Source of the DNA: Bacteriovoracaceae bacterium
GTDB lineage: Bacteria; Bdellovibrionota; Bacteriovoracia; Bacteriovoracales; Bacteriovoracaceae
Assembly: GCA_023701435.1 (NCBI GenBank)
Contig: JAMPXB010000025.1
Location: 1-55,643, forward strand
Direction: 5' to 3'
DNA length: 55,643 nt
The position numbers and the translations under genes are program-made. The notes under the pieces are model-generated. The model was not told where the DNA came from. It did not search any database and saw only the letters and a list, made by a program, of their open reading frames with translations. Shown in pieces: positions 23,537 through 33,200 of this stretch (its first letter is position 1; each line of letters begins with the position of its first letter).

Positions 23537-25273
23537 TTATCTCAATAAGTTAGCAGCTTCAAAAACATCAAGGATCGAACCATAAGTCGAAAGGGTTGAG
23601 AACAGAACAGGCTCAGCTGTACCTGGAAGGTTCACTTTCAGCTTCGGATAGCGACGAGAGGTATCGATCATTAGCGCCTTAACTTCGTCAGCGTTCAATC
23701 CTGAGTCGTAAGAAAGTAGAAGAGCTGCTACACCGGCCGCTGTCGGAGAGGCCATCGATGTCCCAGAGTAAGTGTCATAAGAGTTGTCCGGAGTTGTTGA
23801 TAGGATATCAACACCTGGAGCGAACAGATCCACCGTCTTCTTACCGTAGTTAGAGAAGTCGGCTGGAAGTTCCAAACCTTTTTTATAAGAAGAAGCTCCG
23901 ATCTCTAACCAGTTATTGAACTCGCGCTTACCTTTAAGGTCCGTGCGGCTTGGGAAACTTGGAACGAGGTCATTGTTCTTATTATCGTTACCAGCAGCGT
24001 GAACAAGAAGAACACCTTTTGATTCAGCGTAACGAACGGCTTCATCAACGGCTCTCTTAAATGGAGAATACATTTTACCAAAGCTCATATTGATAACTTT
24101 AGCGCCATTATCAACAGCATAACGAATTCCGTTGGCCACATCTTTATCGCGCTCATCACCATTAGGAATCACTCTGATTGCCATGATCTTAACGTTAGTC
24201 GCAACACCTTTAATACCAAGGTTATTGTCACGAACAGCGGCAATAGATCCAGAAACGTGAGTACCGTGACTTGAGTCAGGGCCGATCACATCATTGTTTC
24301 CGTAAGATTTTTCATTCAGATCAGAATAGTTATCACCTACAATTCCACGAGAGTTGAAGTTTTCATTGTAGTAATATCTCATCTGGTCACCGTAATAACC
24401 AAGTACGGCATTGATACGAGATTCAGTCAGACCATTTGAAAGAAGGCCCAACATTTCCGACTTAGCTTTCAAAACAGCTTCGTTGGTTGATTCAAGTGCG
24501 CGAACAGCATCAACCGTCATAGTCGAAACACCAGCGGACTTCAGAACTTCTTCCGCCGCTTTATAAGCATCAAGACGAGCGGTATAATTGGCCACTACCC
24601 CTTTTGCACTTTCATAATTCTCAGTTACAACTTTCTGAACTTTTTCCAGATACTCTGCTTGAGTCGGAGTCAGAGTTTCCCCTAGTCTTTCAACCTGGGC
24701 CTTGAGTGCTTTCATACGAACAAGTTCACGAGTCACTTCTAAAGTATCAGCATCAACTTGTGCAGCAGCATTACCTTTTACAAGACGAAGACCATTGGCG
24801 AGAGTTGAGTCCTCCACCATCGTCGCCATACCATCAGCACCACCAATGAAGTTCCAACCAAAGACGTCATCAACGTAACCATTGCCATCATTATCAATTC
24901 CATCATTGGCAACTTCACCTTCGTTGATCCAGATTTTACCCTGAAGATCTTCGTGGTTAACGTCCACACCAGAATCGATAACAGCAACAATGATATCTTC
25001 GCTTTGAGGCATACCAAACGTTACATAAGTGTCTTCAGTTCTCACACCCTCTGCTCCATCAGCTGGAGAAAGGTTGAACCAGTTTTCCGGACGAACATCC
25101 AGAAACGACTTTGCAATGATTGTACCCTTGGCATTTTTCAGAACATATCGAGATTCATTCTTCTTATTTTGTTTAAGGATGATTTCAGCTTTCGGCACCT
25201 GTTGAACGCGAGCAAAAGCAGTAGTAATGGAAAGAGGGAGAACAAGCGCCAGAAACGCTGCACGAGACATCAT
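23537..25273 (-). CDS. Secreted subtilisin-like serine protease (S8) with helical insertion
   Basis: 578 residues with a signal peptide ending TTAFA. Catalytic residues are D100 (AVIDSGVD), H336 (SSHGTHVSG), oxyanion N429 (HAAGND) and S506 (GTSMASP), all intact. A D-rich calcium-type motif (DGIDNDGNGYVDD, 124-136) follows the Asp site. Between the Asp and His sites lies an unusual insertion of about 175 residues (150-325), mostly helical and coiled-coil-like (DADTLEVTRELVRMKALK, AEYLEKVQKVV). In most S8 enzymes the Asp and His are 30-60 residues apart. A short N-terminal prodomain-like segment (25-90) is present. Likely exported and degrading proteins outside the cell or in prey. A possible promoter lies at 25309-25337. 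Confidence 0.92.
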   Translation of the reverse strand: MMSRAAFLALVLPLSITTAFARVQQVPKAEIILKQNKKNESRYVLKNAKGTIIAKSFLDVRPENWFNLSPADGAEGVRTEDTYVTFGMPQSEDIIVAVIDSGVDVNHEDLQGKIWINEGEVANDGIDNDGNGYVDDVFGWNFIGGADGMATMVEDSTLANGLRLVKGNAAAQVDADTLEVTRELVRMKALKAQVERLGETLTPTQAEYLEKVQKVVTENYESAKGVVANYTARLDAYKAAEEVLKSAGVSTMTVDAVRALESTNEAVLKAKSEMLGLLSNGLTESRINAVLGYYGDQMRYYYNENFNSRGIVGDNYSDLNEKSYGNNDVIGPDSSHGTHVSGSIAAVRDNNLGIKGVATNVKIMAIRVIPNGDERDKDVANGIRYAVDNGAKVINMSFGKMYSPFKRAVDEAVRYAESKGVLLVHAAGNDNKNNDLVPSFPSRTDLKGKREFNNWLEIGASSYKKGLELPADFSNYGKKTVDLFAPGVDILSTTPDNSYDTYSGTSMASPTAAGVAALLLSYDSGLNADEVKALMIDTSRRYPKLKVNLPGTAEPVLFSTLSTYGSILDVFEAANLLR

Positions 25274-25308
25274 AGGGATCCTTCCTTTGTTGATGGTAAG
25301 TACCCTAG

Positions 25309-25337
25309 TTTATGACTCAATTTAAAACCGATTACAA
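25309..25337 (-). promoter_or_regulatory. Possible sigma-70-type promoter of the protease gene
   Basis: TTGTAA and CATAAA with a 17-base spacer on the minus strand, each 4/6 to consensus, 36 bases upstream of the start codon. A weak, visual prediction only. Confidence 0.3.
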
Positions 25338-25370
25338 GGGCTTATGATCTAATGTCAGACTTTTCTTCGG

Positions 25371-25395
25371 AGGTGGTGTAATAATTACACCACCT
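25371..25395. promoter_or_regulatory. 25-base near-perfect palindrome
   Basis: Two 12-base arms (AGGTGGTGTAAT / ATTACACCACCT) around a single central base. It lies 26 bases past the stop of the radical-SAM gene and about 100 bases before the protease start on the same strand. It could be a terminator hairpin without a U tract or an operator for a dimeric repressor; the sequence alone does not decide. Confidence 0.45.
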
Positions 25396-25420
25396 GCCTA
25401 GGTTCTAACACCTTGGATTC

Positions 25421-28132
25421 TTAAACCAGTTCAATCCCAACTTTAATTGGTCGCTCAACCTCAAGCCCTCTGCTCGTCATAAGATCAATAATTTCTGACG
25501 GTCTGATACTAGCACCTTGCTTCACATGAGCGGTAACAAAGATTCCTGGAATGCGACAAGGTGAAACCTCATCGATGATTTCCATGATTTGCTCGTTAAG
25601 GTTTAGCTTTCCAGAAGTGATGTCCAAAATCATTGGACGGATGTCTTTATCCAGAAGTTTTTCATCTTTCTTGGAGTAAGACTGAATGATGATTTGCTCT
25701 TGAGATTTAAGTTCGTTCACGACGTTGTCGATTTCGGCTTGGCCTTTCACTGGAATAAAATATGTGAAGGCGCGGGCGGAATCCTGGATCGAAGGAGTTT
25801 TGCTGTTGATGACAGAAATTCCTTTGAAGATGATTCCTGGTTCGGAATGATCCTGGAGACTCTTCATCATGCCTTCAAAGTCGGTCCACTCTTCCGGTAC
25901 ACGCACATCAAAATATTCTGTGAGTGAGCTGATGCCTAAAGTTAAGGCCGGTCCAAAAGACAGGAGTGGACGAATATTGTAGCCCTCGGAGTGAAGGGTT
26001 TGAAGATTGGCACGCTTGAAGATTCGGGCCATGACTTTTTGTAAATCTAAGTGAGAGATGAAAGTGATGGGACCGATTTTTGAGAATTCAATACGGTACT
26101 TAAAGCCCACTGATTGATTACGCTTTTCGCGCAATTCAACGATGTCTTTTTTTAGGACTTCGGGTTGGACATAAGGCTGATCTTCAATGGCGTTCATGCC
26201 TTTTAAGAAATCACGGCGCTCTTCGACCATGCCCTTTAAGTCACAAGCGACTCCGCAGTGATAGCAAACAAGTTTTTTCTTATCGATATCAAAAGTCTTC
26301 TCGAGGGACTCAAGGTTTGAGTGGTGAACAATCATGCCGTGGACTTTTCCACATGGAGGAGAAAGACGGTTATGAGTTGCCTTCTTCCATTCGATCTCAA
26401 GGAAGCGGTCAGTAAGACCGACATCAATGTGATCCCAGGCAAGTTTGCCGTTCATGGGGATAGTGCCTAAGAAGATTTGGGTATCAAGACCTGAGTCCTC
26501 TACACATTGAACCCAAAGGTTATAATTGAAAGTTTCATCCCAACCGTCAAAGCGGGCGCCACCTTTCCAGGCATTGTAAATGATGTTGGCAATACGGCGG
26601 TCTCCGCGGGCCACAATCCCTTCGAGGGCAGAGATTTTTGAGAAGTGCTTGCGGAAGTTTAAGCGGTATTTTTCTGCATAGTCTTTTAAGAGATTCTGCT
26701 TACGCTCAATCTCCGGCAGTGTGATCATGTTGGACCACTGAAATGGAGTGTGAGGTTTAGGAACGAAAGAAGAAACTGAAACCGTAACGGTGGGATTTCT
26801 TACTCCGCACTCAGCCGCTTTCTTGCGGGCCTTGCCGGCAGTTTCCATGATGGCGATGACATCTTCATCTTCTTCAGTTGGAAGACCGATCATGAAGTAG
26901 AGCTTCATTTTGGTCCAGCCACGGGAGAAAACATCCACAGCTGTTTGCAGAAGATCTTCTTCGGAGACGTTTTTATTGATCACGTCGCGCATGCGCTGGG
27001 AACCGGCCTCAGGAGCGAAGGTCAGAGAGGTGTTTTTTACTTCCGCTAGTTTATCGAGGATGCGGTTATCAAGACCATAAGCGCGCAATGAGGAAATCCC
27101 CAGCGTCGCGTTTTCTTTATGTAGTTTATCAAGTAGTTCAATCACGAGTGGTGTTACCGCTGAATAATCGGCGGTAGATAAACAAGTAAGGGAAGCTTCA
27201 TCAAAGCCGCCATTCTTTAGACCATCCATCATCATCTGTACGACATTCTCTGGATTACGTTCTCTGACTGGACGATAAATCATACCGGCCTGACAGAAAC
27301 GACAGCCTTCAGTACAACCGCGGGCCAGCTCCACTGAGAAGCGGTCAAAGATCGCCGTCATGTGAGGAATGGGAGACTTTGTTGGGAACGGGTAATTTGC
27401 AAGGTTATCCACAAAGTAGCGTTGAACACGGTCAGGAATCACACCAGCAAATTCTGGTTTAGGACCAGTAACTACTTCCATTTGAGTCATGGGATCAATA
27501 GCGGTCTCATAAAACTTTGGAACGTAGATGCCTTTCCATTTTGAGAGTTCAAATAAAATATCATCGCGCTTAAGACCTTGAGCGCGCGCTTCACCCACAA
27601 AGTGAACAATGCGGGCAAAAAGTTTTTCACCGTCACCAATGACCACGAAGTCCATGAAAGGAGCAAGTGGCTCCGGGTGAGTGGCACAAGGACCACCACA
27701 GATGACGAATGGCTCTTCTTCTTTACGATCTTTGGTCCAGATGGAAACTCCACCGAGCTCCAGCATGTTTAAGATATTGGTGTAAGACATTTCATACTGC
27801 AGAGAAAACCCTACGATATGGAAGTCTTTAAGTGGTTTAAAGTTTTCCAGACTCACCAATTGAAGATTACGAGCGCGGATTTCTTTTTCCATGTCGATCC
27901 AGGGAGCGAAAACTCTTTCTGCTAATAAGCCCTGGTGTTGATTAATTTCATCATAGAGGATTTTCATCCCCAAGTGACTCATGCCAATTTCATATGTATC
28001 AGGAAAACACAAAGCGACTCGGCCGATGGATTCATCCCAGTTCTTTTTAGTAACAAAATGTTCCCCGCCGATATATCGGGCCGGTTTTTCAACTTGATCT
28101 AAAAAGGAAGCGTAAGGATTGTGAGATGCCAC
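25421..28132 (-). CDS. TIGR03960 family B12-binding radical SAM protein with DUF2344 domain
   Basis: 903 residues from a GTG that has AGGAG five bases upstream. Residues 35-220 resemble a cobalamin-binding-type domain; the radical SAM core follows with the cluster motif RGCTEGCRFC (C273, C277, C280) and SLRAYGLDNRILDKLA. A Cys cluster (VCYHCGVACD) lies near 635, and residues about 680-895 are the TIGR03936/DUF2344 domain (KIGPITFISHLDL, SFGPALTLGISSLTEYFDVR). The two halves are separate genes in some bacteria and fused here. The family is widespread and often near ribosomal or RNase E/G genes; the reaction has not been established to my knowledge. Cytosolic. Confidence 0.9.
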   Translation of the reverse strand: MASHNPYASFLDQVEKPARYIGGEHFVTKKNWDESIGRVALCFPDTYEIGMSHLGMKILYDEINQHQGLLAERVFAPWIDMEKEIRARNLQLVSLENFKPLKDFHIVGFSLQYEMSYTNILNMLELGGVSIWTKDRKEEEPFVICGGPCATHPEPLAPFMDFVVIGDGEKLFARIVHFVGEARAQGLKRDDILFELSKWKGIYVPKFYETAIDPMTQMEVVTGPKPEFAGVIPDRVQRYFVDNLANYPFPTKSPIPHMTAIFDRFSVELARGCTEGCRFCQAGMIYRPVRERNPENVVQMMMDGLKNGGFDEASLTCLSTADYSAVTPLVIELLDKLHKENATLGISSLRAYGLDNRILDKLAEVKNTSLTFAPEAGSQRMRDVINKNVSEEDLLQTAVDVFSRGWTKMKLYFMIGLPTEEDEDVIAIMETAGKARKKAAECGVRNPTVTVSVSSFVPKPHTPFQWSNMITLPEIERKQNLLKDYAEKYRLNFRKHFSKISALEGIVARGDRRIANIIYNAWKGGARFDGWDETFNYNLWVQCVEDSGLDTQIFLGTIPMNGKLAWDHIDVGLTDRFLEIEWKKATHNRLSPPCGKVHGMIVHHSNLESLEKTFDIDKKKLVCYHCGVACDLKGMVEERRDFLKGMNAIEDQPYVQPEVLKKDIVELREKRNQSVGFKYRIEFSKIGPITFISHLDLQKVMARIFKRANLQTLHSEGYNIRPLLSFGPALTLGISSLTEYFDVRVPEEWTDFEGMMKSLQDHSEPGIIFKGISVINSKTPSIQDSARAFTYFIPVKGQAEIDNVVNELKSQEQIIIQSYSKKDEKLLDKDIRPMILDITSGKLNLNEQIMEIIDEVSPCRIPGIFVTAHVKQGASIRPSEIIDLMTSRGLEVERPIKVGIELV

Positions 28133-28248
28133 GAGGACTCCTGTCGTTTGTTTGTTTCACTCTAAAATAAGCGAGTGGAAGGATTGGAACCTTCTAAATA
28201 TAGGATTGGATTTTTTAACAGATCGCCGAATGCTTGTGAAGAGCTAAA

Positions 28249-29352
28249 TTAAAAGCCTGAAGAAAGTGACAACACCCAACGCCGGTCCTCTTCTTCCCGG
28301 AAGCCGTCCAGCGAGCGGTCGATGGCGTAAGTAGTGATATCCATGATGAAAACTCTTGAGCGCACACCTATACCACCCGATCCCCAACCATCACCCCAAC
28401 CAGCACGGAGGAAAATTCGACGGTTAAAGTCCAGCTCAGCACCAGCGGCTAGCCGACGTTTTACATCGGTATCATAGGCGTTATTCAAGTCCTTGATATT
28501 GGCCTCCAGGTGGAGCCGGGACCTTTTGCCAACTTGCGGAGTAATGGAAACACCCATATCAATTGTTTGTTCGATCTCATCCGGCGCTCCACCATCGCCC
28601 GCACCTTCAAAATCATTACTGGTGGCATTTCTTAAAACGACCGAAAAAGTTGGTAAAAAAGTATAAGGCAAAGTGAGTCTTGTACCTGCAGTGAGCTGCA
28701 AGCTTCTGCCCGTCTTGTAATCAAGTTCCGTGTCTATGTTCACTGGATCAGTCGGGCCGAAGACTTTATAAAGATCTCTTCGGTTAAGATAAACTGCCGA
28801 AGCTCCAATCTTTAAAATCCCCCCAAACAAAGAAGCATTAAGTGCCATGACTGGGCCATGATCTCTTCGCTCAGCAACTTCATACTCATTGGCCACATCA
28901 TCATTAATGATGGCACGGTTTCGCTGAGAAAAAAGATAACCGAGAGTTAATCCACGGACAGTGAAATTGGGAAAAAGATTTATTCGGGAATGAGTGAGTT
29001 TACCTTGATCCTCAGCTAAAGCTGTTCGCATTTCTTCCGGGTCAAAGGAATCAATAAAGTTTCCAGGAATTTCCAGAGCAGGACCATCACCGATAACACT
29101 CATTAACCCGGAGCTCGCTTCAAGATGAATATTGGCCAGATGAAACTGAGGCTTACGTACAGTTCCCAGGCCCGCCGGATTATAAAAGGCTGACCAGGCA
29201 TCATCGACTTTATTGATATAAGCATTTCCCATCGCTAATGCGCGGGCAGAGGTGACAAATTCCGGAAAGGCATGATCTTCAAAATCTAGCGCTGCGTATG
29301 ACAGCTGAGTCAGTGCCACGATGGAAAATATAATTATCAGCAGATTTTTCAA
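28249..29352 (-). CDS. PorV/FadL-like outer-membrane protein
   Basis: 367 residues with a signal peptide ending QLSYA. The N-terminal signature ARALAMGNAYINKVDDAWSAFYNPAGL is typical of PorV/PorQ, FadL and UPF0164-like barrels, where it forms the plug region. The remaining chain is a run of amphipathic beta strands (LTLGYLFSQRNRAII, ILKIGASAVYLNRR, SLQLTAGTRLTL, RRLAAGAELDFNRRIFLRAGWG) ending in Phe. It probably transports hydrophobic molecules or acts as an assembly factor in the outer membrane; substrate unknown. It is probably co-transcribed with the upstream barrel gene 72 bases away. Confidence 0.78.
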   Translation of the reverse strand: MKNLLIIIFSIVALTQLSYAALDFEDHAFPEFVTSARALAMGNAYINKVDDAWSAFYNPAGLGTVRKPQFHLANIHLEASSGLMSVIGDGPALEIPGNFIDSFDPEEMRTALAEDQGKLTHSRINLFPNFTVRGLTLGYLFSQRNRAIINDDVANEYEVAERRDHGPVMALNASLFGGILKIGASAVYLNRRDLYKVFGPTDPVNIDTELDYKTGRSLQLTAGTRLTLPYTFLPTFSVVLRNATSNDFEGAGDGGAPDEIEQTIDMGVSITPQVGKRSRLHLEANIKDLNNAYDTDVKRRLAAGAELDFNRRIFLRAGWGDGWGSGGIGVRSRVFIMDITTYAIDRSLDGFREEEDRRWVLSLSSGF

Positions 29353-29424
29353 GGCGGTTATTCTCCTACCTCATTATTCTAGAAGAAGCTGGGAAAAGTC
29401 TCAAGCAAGGGACAAAACATCCTC

Positions 29425-30138
29425 TCACCAACTAAATCCAAGGGAATAGCCAAAGACCAACTGGCTTTTATCTTTGGTCTCAGCGGTAACTAATTGTTGA
29501 TAAGTCCCCTCAAACTTTACGAAAAAGGCGTTTAGGGAAAACTCCACTCCGCCACTTAAAGAAGAAATGGTTGTTTCTATTTCAGGCTCGAGCCCATTTA
29601 AGACCGGATCAGAAGAAAAGACCTCACCAGTGAAATTGTAAGTGGCATAAGAAAGACTGGCATACGGAAAAATATTGGTATTAATGCGGTAACCATAGAG
29701 CAGTAGAAATTCCTTCCCCTGCAATTCAAACTTCACCGTTTCATCATCGGTCTCATGTTTATTACCACCCACCGCTGCCGCCAGACTCATTTTATGGCCG
29801 GCACTATTGGCAGTTCGGGGAGCCCCGATAAACTGAAACTTCCCGCCAATCATGGAATTGGCGCCACCAGTATGAGACCAGTAAAGGTCAAACGGATCAA
29901 AGAAAGAACTAGATAAAAGAAATCCACTTTTTCTCAGAAGATCGTAAGTGACTCCCTGATCAGTGGTGCCACTGCTGGTATCAATAGTTAGCTGTTGAGC
30001 TGCTGTTTGCTGAATTTCCACCTGCCCGCGAAGGGCCCCGCCCTGAGTTTCAGGGGTTAGAAAACGGTTGGTCGGCACTAAATATTTAGTGGCACAACTT
30101 ACCTTAAAAAGGAGGCAGATTAGTAGGATTATTCTCAT
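29425..30138 (-). CDS. Probable outer-membrane beta-barrel protein
   Basis: 237 residues. The N-terminus has a short hydrophobic stretch ending KVSC (Cys15); Lys at position -3 makes this a poor lipobox, so either a lipoprotein or an ordinary exported protein is possible. The chain has barrel-like strands (MIGGKFQFIG, KMSLAAAVGGN, EFLLLYGYRINT, YASLSYATYNF, SLSGGVEFSLNAFFVKFEGTY, LVFGYSLGFSW) and ends in aromatic W. No named family. Its start is divergent from the Ig-like repeat lipoprotein, with 113 bases between them holding both promoters. Confidence 0.65.
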   Translation of the reverse strand: MRIILLICLLFKVSCATKYLVPTNRFLTPETQGGALRGQVEIQQTAAQQLTIDTSSGTTDQGVTYDLLRKSGFLLSSSFFDPFDLYWSHTGGANSMIGGKFQFIGAPRTANSAGHKMSLAAAVGGNKHETDDETVKFELQGKEFLLLYGYRINTNIFPYASLSYATYNFTGEVFSSDPVLNGLEPEIETTISSLSGGVEFSLNAFFVKFEGTYQQLVTAETKDKSQLVFGYSLGFSW

Positions 30139-30251
30139 AAGACTGTATTCATTCTATTCCCTTATCCTATTAAAAATCCTAGGGTGGCAATATTTTCCCC
30201 TCCGCATTTGCTATTAATCGCTAAGCTTTAAAATGCCGATAAAGGTTATGT

Positions 30252-33200
30252 ATGAACAGCTTTGGCCGGATGCTTTCTCTATTCATTTGTCTCACAATCG
30301 CCTCTTGTCAGGTGAAAGAATCAGCGTCTAGTGGCGGTTTATTCTCAGGCCACTTACCTACCACTAATAAATTCACCCTCCAGACGCCAACAGCGAAAAC
30401 CTACGTCGAAGGTGAAGTGATCACTTTAAATCTCTCCTTCCCTTTTGATGTTATTGTCGATACGACTTCAGGCAATCCCAGAGTCAAAATGACCATTGGG
30501 GCAGCCACTCGCTATGCCACTTACGTGGTTCAGGCCAATGCCAAGATTCTGCGATTCACTTATACAATTATCGCTGGTGAGGAAGATGCAAACGGTATCG
30601 ATGTCACTGCTCTGGAATTAAATGGCAGTACTTTAAAGTTTGATAACAAGGGTGTGATGACTGATTGTGATGTTGCCAGTATCACTTCCACCAATTTATC
30701 GGCCCAAAAAGTTGATACCACTTCCCCCACTATTACCGATTTTGACTTGGTAAGCTTACCTGGTCTTTACCATGTTGGTGATGATCTCATATTCACTATG
30801 ACTTTTAGTGAAGCGGTGTATGTGACCGGCACTCCTTCTTTTCTCGTAGATTTTGGTGCGGTTGGATCTCCCGTCGACGTTACCTATATTTCTGGTTCAG
30901 GCACGACGACTTTAACTTTTTCCTATACTGTAACCAGTTCGGATTCAGACACCAATGGTTATGCCTCCATTACATCTCCCTTAGATTTAGGGACAGGTAC
31001 CCTTACTGATGCTGTAGGAAACGATGCCAGTTTGGACTTCTCCGCTTACACCGCTGCCGTCATTACTGCTAGTGCAGTTGTTGATGTGGTTGGAGATTAT
31101 CCTTTCGTTGTTGATCTCACGGTTCCGGCCGCTGGCACCTATATTTCAGGGCAAAATTTAGACTTTGTTTTTGAATTTGACCGCCCGGTAAACGTCATCA
31201 CCACTTCAGGAACTCCCTATCTCGCTGTGACCATTGGAAGTAATGTTCGTAATGCTTATTATGTTTCAGGCACCGGTACCAATCTCATCACCTTCCGCTA
31301 CACCGCCGTCCCTGGCGATGTGGATGCCGACGGTATTACTGTTGCCACTTCACTAACCGCTAATAGTGGTAATATTCGAGATCTAGCTGCTCCTACGACT
31401 AGTTACTTTGTCGTTGCCGCCAATAACGTCTTCTCGGTACCTAACACTGCAACCATCTTAGTCAGTGCTATTCAACCCCAGGCCACATCTGTGACTCGTG
31501 ATACTGACACGACCGGCATGTGGGGAGGGGCAACGATCGACAACAAATGGAATATCGGCCAGCAGCTCAATATCACCGTCGGCTTTAACACTCAGGTGGT
31601 AGTTGATCAAACCTTAGGTGTTCCAAGCATTCCGCTTACCATAGGTGCTTCTACTGTTCAGGCGACCTACCTTTCAGGTACCGGCCAGAGTTCTCTCATC
31701 TTTCGTTATGTGATTCAGGAGGGAGATTTAGACACTGACGGCTCAATTGATATAGGTGATATCAATCTTAATGGTGGATACATTACTGATGTTCCGGGAA
31801 CTAATATTTTACTGACGATGCCTACTGCTGCCATAACGACTACTCAGATTGATGGAGTGAGACCGACTATTTCAACAGTCTCGGCACCTGCTGATAACAC
31901 CTACTCTAACATCACCGGCAACAATCACTTAAACATGCTCTTTACCGTGAACTGGTCTGAGCCAGTTGATTACAGTACAACAGCAGCTTATTTAACCTCA
32001 GATATTGGGGGAACATCCACTCCACTACAATATGCCTCAGGTGATCAAACGGCAGCCTTAGTCCACCGAGCAAGCAGCTTGGCAACCTTAAATGATCTTG
32101 ATGGCATTGTAATTACATCGCCACTTTACGGCACTTCCATTATAAGAGACCAGGCGGGCAATACTGCTACCGATCTCACTTTCACTCCTCCAACAACAAC
32201 CGGGATTCTTGTTGATACCACAGCACCAACAGTTGTTTCAGTAGTACCAGCAATCGCTAACGATACTTACGTTGCCACTGAGAACTTAGACTTCACGGTC
32301 ACATTCAGTGAATCTGTTACTACGCTAAGAGCTGGAGGCTATCCTCGTATTCCGATTACTATTGGTTCAACAACCCGTTACTTAGAACCAACTGCTGATA
32401 CCACCAGTATTACTCACACTTTCCGTTATACTGTTGTGGCCAATGATCTGGATTCCGACGGTGTGGCGGTTGGAACAGCTTTAACAAATAATGGCACCAC
32501 TGCTTATGCTCGCGATGCTGGACAAAACTTGGTGACCGGTACATTTACACCCGATGCCACTCCTCTCATCAAGGTCGATGCTGTTGCTCCAACTATTATT
32601 AGCGCGACTCCAACGGCAGCGAAGGCCTATATTTCCGGTGAGACAATTGAAATCTCAGTCACCTTCTCTGAAAGTGTCACCATTGTAGGAGCACCAAGTA
32701 TTGATGTTGGGTTTGATGCTGGAGCTGGAGAATTAACTACAGTTGCTGGCAGCGGAACGACTCACAACTTCAGTCTTACTCTTGATTCAACTTATTTTGA
32801 TATGACGGGTTTATCCGGCATGAGTGCGATCTCACTTAATGGTGGAACTATCCAAGATACTAATGGCAATAATGCTGTTTTAACATATTCAGTCGACATG
32901 TCTTCTTACTTTGTAACCTATCCCCAAGTGACTATTTGGGTGAAGATTGCCTTTGTAAATCTCGCTCCTCCCGCTGCTGCGACTTCCATCACCTCAGGTG
33001 ATGACACTCTTGTCCTGAATGGAGTTATGAACAACATCACCTCTACCTTTATGGCATTTGATACACCAGCTTCAGCAGATGACGGTGTCACTCCCTACAA
33101 TCATAGTTTTTTTGCGGGAGATATTCAGCTCCAAGGAGTGCTCGCCGACAGTAATTTTGACATGATCACCGCTAATGCTTTTGTCAATGGAATCGGCCCA

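Noticed and set aside
28171..28194. tRNA 3'-end-like sequence on the minus strand (T-arm-like stem GAAGG/CCTTC with loop TTCCAAT, then CACTCGC)
   Set aside because: No matching 5' acceptor strand GCGAGTG lies 65-90 bases upstream on that strand, the T-loop departs from TTCRA, and no CCA follows. Probably a chance hairpin; at most an old attachment-site scar.
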